Assembly: GCA_004431415.1 (NCBI GenBank)
Contig: QPMI01000079.1
Location: forward strand, 82,151-146,150
Length of the DNA stretch: 64,000 bases
Source of the DNA: Cyanophora paradoxa
Lineage: Eukaryota; Glaucocystophyceae; Cyanophorales; Cyanophoraceae
Reading direction: 5' to 3'
The position numbers were made by a program, and so were the translations under genes. Under the pieces are notes generated by a model. The model made no database searches. It saw only the letters and a program-made list of their open reading frames with translations, and was not told the origin of the DNA. Positions 1-9,158 of this stretch are shown here, in pieces (position 1 is the first letter of the stretch; every line of letters starts with the position of its first letter).

Positions 1-369
1 TGCTGGCCGAGGCCGTGCCCGAGCAGACCAAGGTTCGACTCCGCGCGGGACCGTTGTCGCTCCCCGGCGCCCTGCCCCGCGCCGCCCCGCCCCGCCGACG
101 CCGGAGCAGAACATCCTGCTCGTGATGATGTCGTCGTACCTGCTGGTGTACCCCCCCTCGACGTCGGTGCAGCACCGGCTGTGGGACGTCACGTGGCCGG
201 CGCTCGCCTCCTTCTGCCCCCACCTCAAGCTCGAGCTCTTCCCCGACTCCGAGGCCGCCCCGGGTACCCCCGCTCGCTATCCCTGTACCCCGTCGCGCAG
301 CGGCCTGCTGACGCGGGCGCAGCGGCCCCCGCGCGGAGCCCGGCGCCCCCGCCGCAGCCCGTCTCGTGA
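1..369 (+). CDS. ARF-GEF of the GBF1/GNOM type, C-terminal end (cut by window edge)
   Basis: The last part of a large Sec7-family guanine nucleotide exchange factor that activates ARF GTPases on Golgi membranes. Only the C-terminal helical (HDS-type) region is visible; the Sec7 domain would lie left of the window. Exon 1-32 reads LLAEAVPEQTK. An intron of about 77 nt (33-109) follows, then an exon at 110-264 reads NILLVMMSSYLLVYPPS and continues to LWDVTWPALASFCPHLKLEL. The block 'PE..KN.LLVM ... LW..TW ... P.L..ELF' is characteristic of GBF1/GNOM C-termini. A last short Pro/Ala-rich exon ends at the TGA at 367-369; its acceptor is probably the CAG about 54 nt before the stop, just after a CTGACG branch-like motif. 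A near-identical second copy of this end lies at 5997-6370. Family assignment is confident; the last splice site is not. Confidence 0.8.
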   Translation, partial: CWPRPCPSRPRFDSARDRCRSPAPCPAPPRPADAGAEHPARDDVVVPAGVPPLDVGAAPAVGRHVAGARLLLPPPQARALPRLRGRPGYPRSLSLYPVAQRPADAGAAAPARSPAPPPQPVS

Positions 370-521
370 GCGGCCTCGATTCTTCCCCCCTCCCCCTCCC
401 GTGTCCCCACCCCCCTTCCAGTTCCTGGAACCCGCCCCCCAGCCTGCACTCTCGCATGTTCTTTAAATTTGAAGTCCGCCAGAAGTGAATCATGATCAGG
501 GCCAAGTCGATCGCGAGGCCG
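1..521 (+). repeat. Segmental duplication, copy A (partner 5997-6517)
   Basis: Positions 1-521 align with 5997-6517 (offset 5996) across exon, intron and 3' flank. Differences are scattered substitutions and one intron indel around 82-105. Similarity stops abruptly after the shared GCGATCGCGAGGCCGGG-like stretch near 521. The left boundary is outside the window. Confidence 0.85.
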
Positions 522-587
522 GGACGAGCGAGGCCAGCAGAAATATTAATGCAGATGTAGAGCAACATGGCCAGACGTCGACCTAGC

Positions 588-670
588 ATATATACCTCAT
601 CATCAGCAGCTATAGCTGTCCGAGCTTTTTTTTCGGTACTTATCCGTACCCCTCATACCAGTGCCGGAGC
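588..670 (+). promoter_or_regulatory. Putative core promoter of the F-box gene
   Basis: A TATA-like CATATATAC sits at 588-595. CATACCAGTGCCGGAGC follows at 654-670. A very similar CACACCAGTACCGGAGC follows a CTATATATAA at 4901-4940, upstream of the second ARF-GEF copy. The rest of 481-1090 shows no credible coding exon. The transcription start is not determined, and the motif role is inferred from its recurrence. Confidence 0.35.
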
Positions 671-1090
671 ACTGCTAGCGCTGGAGCTCACTAGACAGCA
701 TTGCACGTGCCAGCAGCGCCGCGCGCGGCGGTCGTGAGCATGCGCACAGCACCGGACCCGCGCCTGCAGCGATCAGCGGCCATATTCCGCGTCAATCGCC
801 CACCTCGCCCGCTTTCGCAATGGCTGCGGAGGGCTCGCGGGAGCGCTGACTACGAGAGAAGGCTGGCCGCATCCGATCCATACCGCAGACGAGCTTTTTT
901 CAAGTGCGATAGGCGGCGGACGCGATTCTTCTTCTGCTTCTCTCGACAAGACCGAGAGCTGCGGCTGCCGCGCGCCCCCGCGGCCGCTCCACAAGATCGG
1001 GGGGGCTTTTTCAACAGCATCGTGTGCGTTCCAACTTCCAACGCGCCTAAACGCTTCGCGCATCGTCGTTGACAGGTCGGAGCGACTAAC

Positions 1091-4000
1091 ATGACCGGAC
1101 CGACCGCGCGCATGCGCAGGGCATGCGCAGCTGCCGCGGAGAGAAGTGCACGTAGCAGCCGTCTCTCTCGTCTCGCGACTGCCCTCTTCCGACGGATACC
1201 GTTCGCGGGACGGCTCTTCAGCGGAAGGAAGCGCAGCCGCAGCGAGTTCGAAGATCTAGATCTAGCTATAGAGGAGGAGCTCGAGGAGGAAGCGGAGGAG
1301 ATCTCAGAGCTGCGCGCCGCTCTCGAGCGCGCACAGGAGGAGCTGGCCGCGGAGCAAGCCCTCCCTGTGACGAAGTACACGTATCCGTTTCCCGTGTATC
1401 TGGATCACCAGATCCCCGCTGCGCATGCTACTCGGTGCGTGTCATACTCACGCGCGCCCGCGGCCGACGCCTTCGCGGACTGGCTTCCCCTGACGCCCGC
1501 GGCTTCCGCAGCGCATGCGCAGCGCGGAGCGTGGAGGTGCGGCTGCAGGTGGATGGCGCTGCGGCGCCGCGGCCGACTGGCGAGCGAGCGAAGCTGCGCG
1601 AGGCGATCTTGGCTACAAAGCTCGTACGGCGTGACTGCCTGCAGCAGCGGACCGGCGTCTTCGTTGCGGTGGTGAGGGGCCCCGAGGAGAAACCGACCCC
1701 CGCCGCGCTTCCGGACGATGTTCTCGTGCACGTCTTCGAGCTGATTGTGGAGGTCCGCACGGCCGCGGGCGCGGCCCGCCGCTCCCTCCATGCATATGGC
1801 CAGCTGCTTAACCGGAGCTTAACCTCGAGCTCGTTCTGCGCAGCGGGGCAAGAGGGAGAAGGCCCTCCTGCAGTCGCACCAGCTTCTCTGCACGGCGATG
1901 CGCGTCTCCCGCCGATGGCACCGTCTTGCCTCTGACCCCTGCCTCTGGTCCACGTTCCACCTCCGGTGTGCCTGCCCTCGCAATCACTTGCATGTCGCCC
2001 TCGTGACTGCCCCGTGCAGCGCGCACGTGTTTCAACTGCCATGGACCTTCCATGCGCTCGCGACGCTGCCGCGGTTCCGGTCCCTCTCGCACCTGATCCT
2101 GGACGTTTTCTTGTCGGGCACTGTCTGTTCGCGGGACTTCTTACTGGAAGTCCTCCTCGCGTTTGAGGACGGCCGCGCGAGGAGGGCCGGCGGGAGCTCG
2201 AGGGGCGCGACCCCGCCGCCTCTCAGCAGTGTGCGATCCCTCGAACTCAGCTTCTTCGAGGTGCGCATACAGATAAATTATTCACATGAGCTTTAGAATA
2301 TATGTATGCGGCATTGCCTCTCGATGTGATCGGGTGCCGCTCAGTCGGATGACATCATGAGCACCATTGTGGAGTGCAACACTGAATGGTTTCAGGGTTG
2401 GGGTCGTCAGCCCCTCGCTGAAGGTCGCATCGCGGCGGTTCCCCAGCTCCTCCCCTGGATTCCGGCGTGCACGGCAGCAGACCTGCAGGAAGCCTTCTCC
2501 CCCGACCTTTGCAGCACGAAATGCGAAGCGTTCGCTGTGGCAGGTGCCGTGCACGACCCCACTCCGTCATAGGCCTGCTGCTGGCTCCTCGGTTTAACGT
2601 TGAATTCTGATCTGCGCCCGGTCCCGCAGCCGACGTCCTGCGCGTCTCAGAGCGCTTTCCTGGACTGCAGGAGCTCTCGCTGCCTGGCGAGCGCGCCGGA
2701 CGCCTCCCCGCCATTAGCCGCCTCGGCGGGCCCTCCAGCCTTATTGAGCGGTGCGTGCTTGGCTACAGCCTCCCGCGCTCGCGCTTGCCGTGCTCGTGGT
2801 GCTTCCGACAATTGCAACCTCTATAGCTAATTATAACATTCTGAATGTGCAGGCTCGACATCCGTGCGCACTTTAGCAGGGATGCGGGCAGCGCTCCCCT
2901 CTTCCGCAACGCGGTCAGCTCTTTGATTCAATTTCATAGTTTCTCACACACATATATATATACTCCGTTCATGATTCCTGGCCGTACGTATACGTCGTCA
3001 CTGCCATTGCAGTTCCCGAGGGTGCAGTGGTTGCGGTGTGCCGTGGCGGAAGGAGCGGAGGGCATGGCACAGCTGCTCGCGTCCTTGGCGGTCGGGAGGG
3101 ATGCATCTGCAGCTGCGGCGCCGTCGGCTGGCGATCTGCAGCTGGACAAGCTGGTGGTTGTCGACGTCGACTTCGGTGGCGCCCACGACGGGCCGGTGGG
3201 GCAGCTGCGCTCCTGCCTGCAGCGCACCCGGCCGCGGGTCCTCGTCCTGAACGGCTGTTCGGGCCTCCGCCACCTGGGCAACGCCGTCGCCCCGATCGCG
3301 ACGGACCCCTCCATCAAGTGCGGCCCCTCCGTCCTGTGCAGAGCTACGTTCAGGCCCCCCAACCGCGCCGCGCCTCAGGGCGCCGGCCCTCGTGCTTGGC
3401 ACAAGGACTCTCTTCCGCATGCAGCCCGAGGACCTCCCATGGCTTGCCAGTGCGTGGCCGTGGGCCCCGCGCCGGCCCGGGCCCGCCCAGGGCTGCTGCA
3501 CCGTGCCGACATCTTCGATTCCCCCTGCAGGCGGCCCGACGTCGACTGCCGAGCTTTGGGTGAAATTCGAACGCCGCAATGAGTGCGCGTGCAATTGCAA
3601 GCCTCTCGCCTCGCATAACGTGATTAAGACGTCGACATCTCGTGATATCGACACTTACACTTCTAGTTCGGCAGGTACGTGTACGACCGGACTGGCGTGA
3701 CGCAGCTCCTCGAGGCGGCGCTCTCCCTCCCCTCGTTGGAGCGCCTCGTCCTCTGCAACCCGAGGCCGGAGCACTGCGAGGCGGCCACCCTCCTGGCGAA
3801 CGTGCGGGCGGAGCGTGGCCTGGAGCCCGCCGCCGTCGAAGATCGCACGACGTACACGAGGGACTTGGACTCCAGTCCCATTCTCAGCGATGAAGTTATC
3901 GATCCCGCTCTTGCATCCGGATCCTCGTTTCTCGTCTCGCACGTGCACAGCAACGGCGAGGGCGAGGGCGAGCTCGAGGACAGCGAGGATTCCGAGGGCA

Positions 4001-4741
4001 GTGGAGGGGGCAGCGAGCTTGAGGGCGACAGTTGCAAGACCGGGGAGGGAGACACACGTACGGTGCGGATCCCCGGATTACACAGATCTATTCGGATTTA
4101 ACCTTTATAATTAATTATAATCGATTGCGCATTCATAATCAATCGATTGCGTGCGCTTTGACTTGACTGCTAATCCGAATCGAATATCGAATGAAAAAAG
4201 GACGACGTCGAGGACCTTGAGGAGCTCGAGAGCACGCGTACGGTGAGGCCAAGATCTACATCTAGATCTGTAAGGCCTAGGCCTAGCCCGTATATATACG
4301 TGGCTAGGCCGGCACCGGCGCGGACCCGTCCGAGAATATTGCTAACGTCTAGATCTTCCCAGGAGCACGAGGATTCGGACGAGGAAGACGGCGGAGAGGT
4401 CGACCGCCTGGAGGAGCTCTACGAGAAGATACAGGAGAGGGAGTACGCGCGGCTGGGGCCGCTGGAGCCGCTGCGCGAGCGGATGGAGGTCGTGTGGAGC
4501 GACGACGAGGACGACGATGAGCGTGACGAAGATTACGTGTGCGACGAGGACGAGGAGGGCGAGGAGGAGGACGAGGACGAGGACGAGGAGGAGGAGGAGG
4601 ACGGGGTGTCGGGGGAAGGATCGGTGCGCATGCGCCCGTGGGGCACCCTTCTCGCGAGCCGCAGCTGCGCCGGCGGTGGATGAGGGTCAACTGTTCCCGA
4701 TCATGCCCTTGGCGCAGGATCTGGAGGAGCTCGAAGCGTAG
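1091..4741 (+). CDS. F-box / LRR-like protein with acidic C-terminal tail
   Basis: Likely substrate adaptor of an SCF-type ubiquitin ligase. Hand-spliced exons are 1091-1434, 1512-1752, 1844-2260, 2396-2543, 2630-2750, 2853-2913, 3013-about 3350, one or two exons in 3376-3550, 3667-4062, 4201-4242, 4363-4623 and 4718-4741; codon phase is consistent at most joints. Residues about 25-90 hold a basic stretch and an acidic helix (EEELEEEAEEISELRAALE). The F-box is split by an intron: LPDDVLVHVFELIVE (1708-1752) joins ALLQSHQLLCTAMRVSRRWH (from 1862), followed by LASDPCLW. Leucine-rich, LRR-like segments follow (RFPGLQELSLPG, RVLVLNGCSGLRHLGNA, LPSLERLVLCNP). The last three exons are Asp/Glu-rich and end DLEELEA. 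Total is roughly 800-830 residues. The ATG at 1091 is chosen as the first in the open frame. Splicing between 3300 and 3550 is unresolved. It lies between the two ARF-GEF copies. Confidence 0.8.
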
Positions 4742-5065
4742 GCTAGGCGGGCAGTTGTCGCACTGTGCACGTGGCGGATTTTATTCGAATTCAACGTTAA
4801 CGGCCCCGCCCGCTCCAATTTGATAGTTAATTCGATTGAGATATCGTTGGCCACAAGACTGTTCACATCGTTGAATCATCACAGCATGCGCGCTAACGTC
4901 CTATATATAACCCCGGGACCTCGCACACCAGTACCGGAGCGCGAATTTCAGAGTACTAGTGATCTCGGCTGGGCTCGGGGGATAAACTCCTAGGCCTCTC
5001 CCTTGCATTGCAATTGTGGGGCTCCCGCCTGCCCCTCCTCCTCCCTCCGCTCCCTCTCCGCCCCC
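4742..5065 (+). promoter_or_regulatory. Intergenic interval with TATA-like element
   Basis: Contains CTATATATAA at 4901-4910 and CACACCAGTACCGGAGC at 4924-4940, resembling the arrangement at 588-670. No coding segment is supported except possibly the very 3' end, where the next gene may begin. Confidence 0.35.
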
Positions 5066-6370
5066 CCCGTCGACGTCGAGAACATCCCCGACGCCAGCTC
5101 CGGTACCCCCGCCTTCCCGCGCACCCGCCCCCCTCCCCGACCCACGAATCGCGTACCCCCGCAGAGTACGAGGAGGCGTGGCTCGCGGTGCTGCAGGCGA
5201 TCGCGGCCGCGTGCGGCGACCCGCGGACCGAGGTCCGTGACCACGCCGTCGCCCTTCTCCAGGTCACCCCGTACCCCGCCCCCACGCCCGCGGCCCCTGA
5301 GCCGGGGTACAGCACGCGCTGCTGGCGGCGGACGCGGACGCGACGCGGCGGCTCTCGGCCTCCGCCTGGCGCCACTGCTTCGACCGCGCCCTCTTCCCCG
5401 CCATCACCTCCCTGCTCCAGGTGCCCCGCCCCCGCCCCACCGCTGTGCCCCGTACCCCCGGCCGACGCGCGCGCGCGTACCCCGCAGATATGGGACGACA
5501 TCCGCGACTACACGCTCCCCACGGGCCTCTCCAAGGTACCTCTCTCTTCGCCCCTCCCGATCCATCCCTCCGGGGCTGCCGGGCACCGACTCGGCGTGCG
5601 CAGGAGGGCGCAGCGGCCGCGCAGGCGAACTACGCTCGGGTGCGGGGGTCCGTCGAGCGCACCCTCAACCGCTCCGCACAGCTCCTCTGCAAGGTGCCGC
5701 CCCGCCCCGCCCGCCAGCCCCGCCCCGCGCCGCCCCGCGCCGCCGGCGGCTCACGCGCCCCGGCGCAGTGCTTCCTCCAGCACCTGCACCGCGTCGCCGG
5801 CCTTTCCGACTTCCACGGTGCGCAGCCCGGGCTCGAATCCGCGCAGCGCCCGTTCCGACGCGCCCCTCCGCAGTCCTCTGGCTCTCCCTCCTCCACTTCC
5901 TCGAGCGGCTCCTCCGGGCCGGCAGGTCCGCGCCCGCACCCCTCCGTTTGGGCCCCGTACCCCCCGAGCCGCCGCGCAGCGGGGCCAAGGAGAACCTGCT
6001 GGCCGAGGCCGTGCCCGAGCAGACCAAGGTTCGACTCCGCGCGGGACCGTTGTCGCTCCCCGGCGCCCCGCTCCTCCCTGCCCCACCCCGCCCCGCCGAC
6101 GCCGGCGCAGAATATCCTGCTCGTGATGATGTCGTCGTACCTGCTGGTGTACCCCCCCTCGACGTCGGTGCAGCACCGGCTGTGGGACGTCACGTGGCCG
6201 GCGCTCGCATCCTTCTGCCCCCACCTCAAGCTCGAGCTCTTCCCCGACTCCGAGGCCGCCCCGGGTACCCCTGCTCGCTCTCCCTGTACCCCTTCGCGCA
6301 GCGGCCTGCTGACGCGGGCGCAGCGGCCCCCGCGCCGAGCCCGACGCCCCCGCCGCAGCCCGTCTCGTGA
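5066..6370 (+). CDS. ARF-GEF (GBF1/GNOM type) C-terminal-only copy
   Basis: A second copy of the ARF-GEF 3' end, carrying about 300 residues of the helical C-terminal region but no Sec7 catalytic domain. Exons read: VDVENIPDASS (ends 5101), EYEEAWLAVLQAIAAACGDP... (5165-5262), 5313-5420, 5488-5535, 5604-5693, 5769-5817, 5874-5925, 5980-6028 and 6111-about 6265, then a short Pro-rich exon ending TGA 6368-6370. Phases agree at each of the middle joints. Motifs match GBF1: CFLQHLHRVAGLSDFH, VLWLSLLHFLERLLRAG, LLAEAVPEQTKNILLVMM. The family is normally about 1400-1900 residues, so this copy is heavily truncated at its 5' end. A TATA-like element lies about 160 nt upstream, so it might be expressed as a fragment, or it may be a pseudogene with an intact frame. 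The true start is not resolved. Confidence 0.75.
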   Translation, partial: PVDVENIPDASSGTPAFPRTRPPPRPTNRVPPQSTRRRGSRCCRRSRPRAATRGPRSVTTPSPFSRSPRTPPPRPRPLSRGTARAAGGGRGRDAAALGLRLAPLLRPRPLPRHHLPAPGAPPPPHRCAPYPRPTRARVPRRYGTTSATTRSPRASPRYLSLRPSRSIPPGLPGTDSACAGGRSGRAGELRSGAGVRRAHPQPLRTAPLQGAAPPRPPAPPRAAPRRRRLTRPGAVLPPAPAPRRRPFRLPRCAARARIRAAPVPTRPSAVLWLSLLHFLERLLRAGRSAPAPLRLGPVPPEPPRSGAKENLLAEAVPEQTKVRLRAGPLSLPGAPLLPAPPRPADAGAEYPARDDVVVPAGVPPLDVGAAPAVGRHVAGARILLPPPQARALPRLRGRPGYPCSLSLYPFAQRPADAGAAAPAPSPTPPPQPVS

Positions 6371-6517
6371 GCGGCCTCGATTCTTCCCCCATCCCCTGCC
6401 CTCTCCCCACCCCCCTACCATTCCTGGAACCCGCCCCCCAGCCTGCACTCTCGCATGTTCTTTGAATTTGAAGTCCGCCAGAAGTGAATCATGATCAGGG
6501 CCAAGTCGATCGCGAGG
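5997..6517 (+). repeat. Segmental duplication, copy B (partner 1-521)
   Basis: Matches 1-521 over the last exons, intron and about 150 nt of 3' flank, then diverges after 6517. High identity in intron and flank points to a fairly recent duplication. Copy B extends at least 930 nt further 5' of where the window edge cuts copy A. Confidence 0.85.
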
Positions 6518-6592
6518 CCGGGCCGCAACATAGAGCAACATCGTCGGACCGCAACGTTAACCGGCCGCGGGGGTCCGGATCCGGGCGGGCGG

Positions 6593-7404
6593 CTAGGCGG
6601 CGAGGTCGGCGGCGGCGGCTTCGGCGTCGGCGGCGGCGGTGGCCTCCGCGAAGTCGAACTCCTCCTCGAACTCCTCGAGCTCCTCCTGCGCGGGCGGGGC
6701 GGGGCGGGGGCCGAGATCAGGGCTTGCCATGATCAGGGGCGCCACCCCCCCCCCCCCCCCCCCCCCCTCTCGTCCCCCGGGGCCCGGCGGCGCCTGGATC
6801 CGGTGGGCCCCGGCGCACCGCGCTGGGGTTGGTGTCGTCGCCGTTGTCGTCCGCAGGGGGAATGAGCGCCTTCAGGTCCGGGTCGTCGTACTCGCCATTG
6901 ATGTACTTCTGGAACTCCTCGGAACTGGGGTCCACCTGGCACCCCTTCCGCGCTTCCCACTGACAATCGTAATCGTACTCGTCGACGTCGACGTCGCTGT
7001 TCGCGATCGCACAGAGGCAATCCGCGAAGGCTTCGGTCGCCGGTTCGCCCATGCACATAGACTGCGGCGGAATTGAACTCGTTAACGCTAACATTTTCCG
7101 TAATGGGTCAGATCTGCAACCGGCAGCGGCACCACCGCCCACCTGTGCGTAGTTTTCGATGAAGTATTTGCGAAAATGGGGGAGATCCTGAGGGGACTCC
7201 TCGGCAACCATCTTATACTGGTCGCGGATCTGGTCTTCCTTCAGCAGCGCCAAGTAATTCGCCTGCCACGTCGGCTTCGTGCCGCAGTTCGCATTTGCCG
7301 ACCTGCGAATCGCAATATCGATTAAATATTGCAATTGCAATTGCAATTGCACTCCGGCAGGGATATATAGGCACATGCACGCGTACAACATGCATATGGC
7401 ATGG
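6593..7404 (-). CDS. Unrecognised protein with Cys-containing core and acidic/Ala tail
   Basis: Not a family I recognise. On the minus strand, exons 7143-7302, 6819-7061 and 6685-6593 join in consistent phase. The first reads SANANCGTKPTWQANYLALL and runs to FRKYFIENYAQ. The second reads SMCMGEPATEAFADCLCAIA, then DVDVDEYDYDCQWEARKGCQ and an acidic stretch ending DDNGDDTNPSA. The third reads EELEEFEEEFDFAEAT, then an Ala/Asp tail and the stop at 6593-6595. Introns have GTGGG and GTGCGC donors and GCAG acceptors; the second contains a long poly-G run on the coding strand. The 5' exon is unresolved; an ATG at 7404 spliced near the (GCAATT)n tract at 7330-7350 is only a guess. Five or six cysteines in the core suggest disulfides or metal binding, but this is inference. 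It is convergent with the ARF-GEF fragment upstream. Confidence 0.6.
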
Positions 7405-7424
7405 TAACAAGTGCGTATGTACAT

Positions 7425-8101
7425 GTGATCATGAAATATAAGCGAATGTTTACGGTTTAAACGCCACCATGATCGCTCATGATCATGATCCGATGATCAC
7501 CGGTTCATGATCACCGGGCCTGGAGTTATTGTAGGTCATGATCACCGGGTAACAACACGTGCACATGGATTTAGATCTAGAGGCATATATATGCTCAACA
7601 CATTATAATTATATATCAAGTTATCATGATCATCAACACATTATATATCATGATCATGATCATGATATCGATACAAATCAGACTCTAGAAGATCTAGCTA
7701 AAGAGATTTGAGACATTAATATTGAAATCGATGCGCGTCACAGTATCATAGTATATTATAACAGAAGTACTAGTATGCCGACCGCCGGGCGATATGCATG
7801 CCCGGCGCCCCGCGGGCGGCTCAGCGGCTGCCCACGTCGAGGGCCACACTCCGCACTGCGGCGTGACTGCGCATGCAGCACTGCGGCAGATCTAAAAGCA
7901 ATGGCTACGCTGCAGCGACTAGGCACGCAAGTGAACGCACATCTTTCGATCAGCAGGTTTCCGAATTCGAAGTTCGGTTGAGAACGTTGCCGTGTGCGAC
8001 CGTTGCGAGAACTTGCGACGCGTACCGTAGTTACGGCGTAGTACGAGCGCCGGGCCTGCGACTCTGGCTGCGAGCCTGCAGCGCTAGCTGCGAGCCTGCG
8101 A
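7425..8101. other. AT-rich intergenic DNA with TGATCA-type palindromes
   Basis: No coding segment supported. Between 7455 and 7660 the motif CATGATCACCGGG occurs three times, and runs of CATGATCATGATC occur around 7472 and 7648. Several restriction-site-like palindromes (TCTAGA, AGATCT, GATATC) follow. 7760-8100 is GC-richer, with many short direct repeats such as GCGAGCCTGC. Confidence 0.5.
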
Positions 8102-8374
8102 CTACCGTAGACGACTTATACTGCAGTATACCGCGCTGACTTAAGCTTAACTACCGCGCTGCCAAATTACCGCGCTCAAAATTTTTAAAACGCAGTAATT
8201 TGGTAGCGCAGTACGTATTACGGTACTATTACCCCCTTTGCTAACAAATAATACTATGATACATTTTCGAAGACGATGGAACGCGGTAATTTGGTAGCGC
8301 GTTAAAGCGCATACCGGCGCCGAAATTTTAGAACGCGGTAATATGTGGCGCGGTATTTTAGTCGTCTATGGTAG
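8102..8374. mobile_element. MITE-like element with terminal inverted repeats and 4-bp target duplication
   Basis: The left end CTACCGTAGACGACTTA (8102-8118) pairs with the right end TTAGTCGTCTATGGTAG (8358-8374), with two mismatches over 17 bp. GCGA precedes the left end (8098-8101) and GCGA follows the right end (8375-8378), as expected of a 4-bp target-site duplication. The interior is a nest of inverted repeats of the type ACCGCGCTxCCAAATTACCGCG / GGTAGCGC. There is no coding capacity. A partial copy in opposite orientation lies at 18621-18716. Confidence 0.7.
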
Positions 8375-9158
8375 GCGATCACGGATGCGAGGCTACGTAC
8401 CGGGGTAGCCGCTGAGCTATAGCCGGCTATTAGCCGCTGATCATGAGCTCTAACGTATAACAGAATATTAGTGCGCGCATAATATTAATGCGCCCCCCGG
8501 GCCCAAAAAGGCTTCAAGGGCTGCCAAAAGGCTTCAAAAAGCCCCCCCTCACATGCTGCCAAAAGGCTTCAAAACGCAGTAATTATAAATTCCATGATTA
8601 AATATATTGGTGCCGCATTAAATGCCATATAATAGGGGTCCGGGTCCAAAAACGCATTAATATTGAGCGCATTAATACTGTGTTACCGTAGTACGTTATA
8701 CGGTAGCCGCTGGCCCGCTGAGCGCCGAGCTCGAGATGCTGCGCATGCCGGGCGCCGCAGTGCGCATGCTGCTTGGCAGTGCGCATGCTTGCTGGGGAGT
8801 CAGTGGGGACTCTGGGGAGTCACTGCCCGACTCACTGGGGACTCCAGTCTCTCAGAGCTCGAGCCGGCCCTGCCAGCCAGTGCCAGCACTGCCAGGCTAT
8901 TGCGCTAGCGCTGGCCCATCGATACCCCGGTACAGTGATTTGGCTTCAAAAACAGCAGCTAAGAGCTAGAGAAAAAAAACCCGACCGGGAAAGAGCCACC
9001 GGGACTCGCGATCGGGAATTTCGAATTTCGGCTCCCAATCTTCGAGCTTCGAATTCGAAGCAGGCGTCGACTTCGCGATCGCGATCGCGATCGCGAGCTC
9101 GAGTCGCTCGCGACGCCTGCGCATGCGAGTCTAGATCTGCGGCTGAAGAGAGCTGGGC
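8375..9158. other. Intergenic DNA with short direct repeats and palindromes
   Basis: No gene supported. Contains three copies of a GGCTTCAA-bearing motif (8509-8575; CTGCCAAAAGGCTTCAAAA twice), a GGGGAGTCA/TGGGGACTC imperfect palindrome cluster at 8795-8850, and a GCGATCGCGATCGCGATCGC palindromic run at 9075-9096. The last part is the 3' flank of the minus-strand lipase gene. Confidence 0.5.
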
